NCBI GenBank assembly: GCA_017880745.1
Contig: JADGRR010000117.1
Span: 1-8,010, forward strand
DNA length: 8,010 nucleotides
From: Burkholderiales bacterium
Lineage (GTDB): Bacteria; Pseudomonadota; Gammaproteobacteria; Burkholderiales; SG8-39
Direction: 5' to 3'
Numbering within the stretch: the first letter of the stretch is position 1; every line of letters begins with the position of its first letter. A program made the position numbers and the translations under genes. Under the pieces are notes generated by a model that was given only the letters and a program-made list of their open reading frames with translations, was not told the origin of the DNA and did not search any database. Below are positions 6,910 to 8,010 of this stretch, piece by piece.

Positions 6910-7050
6910 ATGACGGACACGTAGAAGAGCAGATTTATTGAGGAACAGCCCATTGGCTGCCTCAAGCAGGGTGAAGCCGGCGTGCTGGTCAAGGAATTGT
7001 GGCGCAAGGGCGGTTTAAGCGATCCGACCTTCTGCAGGTGGCGAGCCACC
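6910..7050 (+). pseudogene. Decayed IS3-family transposase orfA, N-terminal fragment
   Basis: Read in the frame of ATG 6910, the sequence gives four residues, a TAG stop at 6922-6924, then KSRFIEEQPIGCLKQGEAG and, after it, VLVKELWRKGGLSDPTFCRWRA. This is the start of an IS3-type OrfA, whose usual form reads KKSRFTEEQI.G.LKQAEAG, then a helix-turn-helix ending in F..WRAK. The expected helix-turn-helix is present (about 6982-7047). Similarity stops after WRA; the leucine zipper, the frameshift region and the whole DDE-containing orfB are missing. A TG dinucleotide beginning TGACCTGCACC at 6851, about 60 bases upstream, is where the left end of such an element would be expected, but I found no matching right end. 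It is a dead remnant, unable to make transposase. Confidence 0.75.
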
Positions 7051-7134
7051 CCGGCCAAGACTGGTAACTTGAGTCGTTGCACACGTGGCAGACGGACTTC
7101 CGCATATCGGCCACCCGTGAGTCTCAATTTGTTA

Positions 7135-7201
7135 AGGCTTGTAGGACGCCTGCCCTGACGTGGACGTGGCCCGACGCAGTGGGCAGGCGTCCGACAAGCC
7201 T
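7135..7201. repeat. 21-bp near-perfect inverted repeat (REP/BIME-like hairpin)
   Basis: The arms 7135-7155 (AGGCTTGTAGGACGCCTGCCC) and 7181-7201 pair at 20 of 21 positions; the only mismatch is 7143 with 7193. They enclose a 25-base loop. No T-run follows on either side, so this is not a standard intrinsic terminator. Size, GC-richness, extragenic position and a GTAG tetranucleotide within the left arm recall REP sequences mobilised by REP-associated tyrosine transposases. It could also be the end structure of a small non-autonomous element. Whether it is repeated elsewhere in the genome cannot be seen here. Confidence 0.65.
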
Positions 7202-7549
7202 CGAGGGAGGAAACCGCGGAATACGTAGCGGTGGCGGTGAGAGCGGACTACGTGGCTATGGGGATTTGAAGGACCGCACGTGAGCAGGACGTGGTGATAA
7301 GGCCGATCAAGCCGACGGCGAAATCGGTCAGACATCGGATATCGGAGTGGACAGGGTAGATTGCTCGGTGACGCAATGGTCGCTCTCCGAAAGTGCGCAG
7401 ATGTATGTCGCTAGCGCGATCTGGCGCGATCTTGTTTAAGCCCCCCGCGCCCTGTTTGGTGCCACCAATACCAAGAACGCGATTCGCGCGCGCAGCGGGC
7501 GAGTCCGTTTCTCGCATGCGACGGTATGTAAGACACTGTTTTAGACCAA

Positions 7550-7586
7550 TTGCAGCCGCGGCGGCTCAGAGCTGCTGCGGCTGCAA
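7550..7586 (-). terminator. Hairpin overlapping the stop codon of the carbonic anhydrase-like gene, possible terminator
   Basis: TTGCAGCCGC (7550-7559) is the exact reverse complement of GCGGCTGCAA (7577-7586). The stem continues inward to 7565/7571 with two G-T positions, leaving a five-base loop that covers the stop codon (7566-7568). In the minus-strand transcript the outer ten pairs are perfect and the two inner G-T positions become C-A mismatches. The downstream sequence (ATTGGTCTAAAAC) has no proper U-run, so it is weak as a factor-independent terminator and may instead protect the 3' end. Confidence 0.45.
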
Positions 7587-8010
7587 CTGCTCCCTGAAGA
7601 GTTTCGCCCGGCGCACGTAGCCATTGGCGATGTTCTGCAGATTGTCGATCTCGGCCTGCGACAGGTCGCGCACGACCTTGGCCGGCGAGCCCAGTGCCAG
7701 CACGCCGTCCGGTATGGTCTTGCCTTCCGGTATCAGCGAGCCGGCGCCGATCAGGCTGTGCTTGCCGATCACCGCATGGTTGAGGATGACGCTGTTGATG
7801 CCGATGAGGCTGCAGTCGCCTATGCTGCAGCCGTGCAGCATGACCATGTGACCGACGGACACGCTGCGGCCAAGGGTGAGTCCGATGCCCGCATCGGTGT
7901 GCAGCATCGAATTGTCCTGCACGTTACTGCCTTCACCGATAGTGATCAGGTCGTTGTCGCCGCGGATCACGACGTTGAACCAGATGCTGGCCTTGTCCGC
8001 GATCAGCACC
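7566..8010 (-). CDS. Gamma-class carbonic anhydrase-like hexapeptide-repeat protein (N-terminus cut by window edge)
   Basis: The C-terminal 147 residues are present. The frame is still open at the right edge, and the GTG at 8007-8009 is an internal valine, because family members normally have about 30 further residues before this point. The left-handed beta-helix hexapeptide pattern is clear (IGEGSN, LGRSVS, IGDCSL, IGINSV, IGKHSL, IGAGSL). Counting from that valine, the three zinc ligands of gamma carbonic anhydrases are all there: His37 in MLHTD, then His54 and His59 in VGHMVMLHG. The structural and active-site residues Arg16 and Asp18 (RGDN) and Gln31 (NVQDNS) are also there. The LGSPAKVVRDL segment and a C-terminal helix close the trimer-forming fold. 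This matches the YrdA/PaaY/CaiE type. Zinc binding is well supported; carbonic anhydrase activity varies within the group, and some members are thioesterases. Probably cytosolic. Confidence 0.92.
   Translation of the reverse strand, partial: VLIADKASIWFNVVIRGDNDLITIGEGSNVQDNSMLHTDAGIGLTLGRSVSVGHMVMLHGCSIGDCSLIGINSVILNHAVIGKHSLIGAGSLIPEGKTIPDGVLALGSPAKVVRDLSQAEIDNLQNIANGYVRRAKLFREQLQPQQL

Larger units (their letters stand above)
6780..7565. other. Gene-poor stretch with mobile-element debris
   Basis: This interval of 786 bases lies between the regulator and the carbonic anhydrase-like gene and contains no intact gene I can support. It holds a decayed IS3-family orfA fragment (6910-7050), a long inverted repeat (7135-7201), scattered ACGTGG motifs (7083-7294), a 9-bp direct repeat GCGCGATCT at 7414-7422 and 7424-7432, and most of the hairpin at the end of the downstream gene (7550-7586). 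Open frames in it are short, lack ribosome sites and match no family I know. No clear terminator follows the regulator stop at 6779. Confidence 0.6.

Noticed and set aside
6861..7127. An 88-codon minus-strand frame over the IS remnant.
   Set aside because: It is antisense to the recognisable OrfA fragment, has no ribosome site and matches no known protein.
7135..7201. Integron attC site as an explanation of the long inverted repeat.
   Set aside because: The conserved GTTRRRY and RYYYAAC boxes at the outer ends are not present, and no cassette array or integrase is in view.
7248..7517. An 89-codon minus-strand frame, possibly with a membrane-like segment near its end.
   Set aside because: There is no ribosome site, the hydrophobic stretch is short and interrupted by polar residues, and it lies within sequence that looks like element debris. 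Chance is the better explanation.
8007..8009. GTG as the start codon of the carbonic anhydrase-like gene.
   Set aside because: The reading frame is still open at the window edge, the position is inside the conserved beta-helix, and no ribosome site can be assessed; the real start lies beyond the window.

Overview
The window looks like the chromosome of a fairly high-GC proteobacterium, most likely a betaproteobacterium. This is inferred from the protein families, the GC-rich codon use and the gene-end hairpins; no rRNA or tRNA is present to test it. Four protein genes are visible as complete or nearly complete reading frames, one more is cut by the right edge, and one decayed insertion-sequence gene is present.

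Layout. Positions 1-2819 (minus) hold 939 codons of a very large flavoprotein that runs off the left edge. It has an uncharacterised N-terminal region, a GltD/NfnB-like iron-sulfur and dinucleotide-binding oxidoreductase core, and the start of an FNR-like FAD domain. This order resembles a one-polypeptide version of the electron-bifurcating NfnAB transhydrogenase and is the most interesting object here. A 275-bp divergent intergenic region (2820-3094) with two hairpins and a good sigma-70-type promoter separates it from a plus-strand NAD-dependent short-chain dehydrogenase of the HSD10 (3-hydroxyacyl-CoA dehydrogenase type 2) kind at 3095-3859.

Convergent to that, at 3906-5612 (minus), is an exported tannase/feruloyl esterase family hydrolase, the family that also contains MHETase. 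It has the full CS-D-HC catalytic motif and a lipoprotein-type signal. An AraC-family regulator is transcribed divergently from it (5841-6779, plus). The 228 bp between them carry a separated 8-bp inverted repeat. The simplest reading is that the regulator senses an aromatic ester or its product and controls the esterase. The regulator is locally poorer in GC than its neighbours.

From 6780 to 7565 there is no supported intact gene. The stretch contains a decayed IS3-family orfA fragment, a long near-perfect 21-bp inverted repeat of REP type, a cluster of ACGTGG motifs and a gene-end hairpin. It looks like a mobile-element graveyard. The window ends in the C-terminal 147 residues of a gamma-class carbonic anhydrase-like protein (7566-8010, minus).

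The genes do not form one evident pathway. The esterase-regulator pair is the only obvious functional unit. The flavoprotein and the dehydrogenase share an intergenic region and may both belong to redox or acyl-CoA metabolism, but that is only inference.
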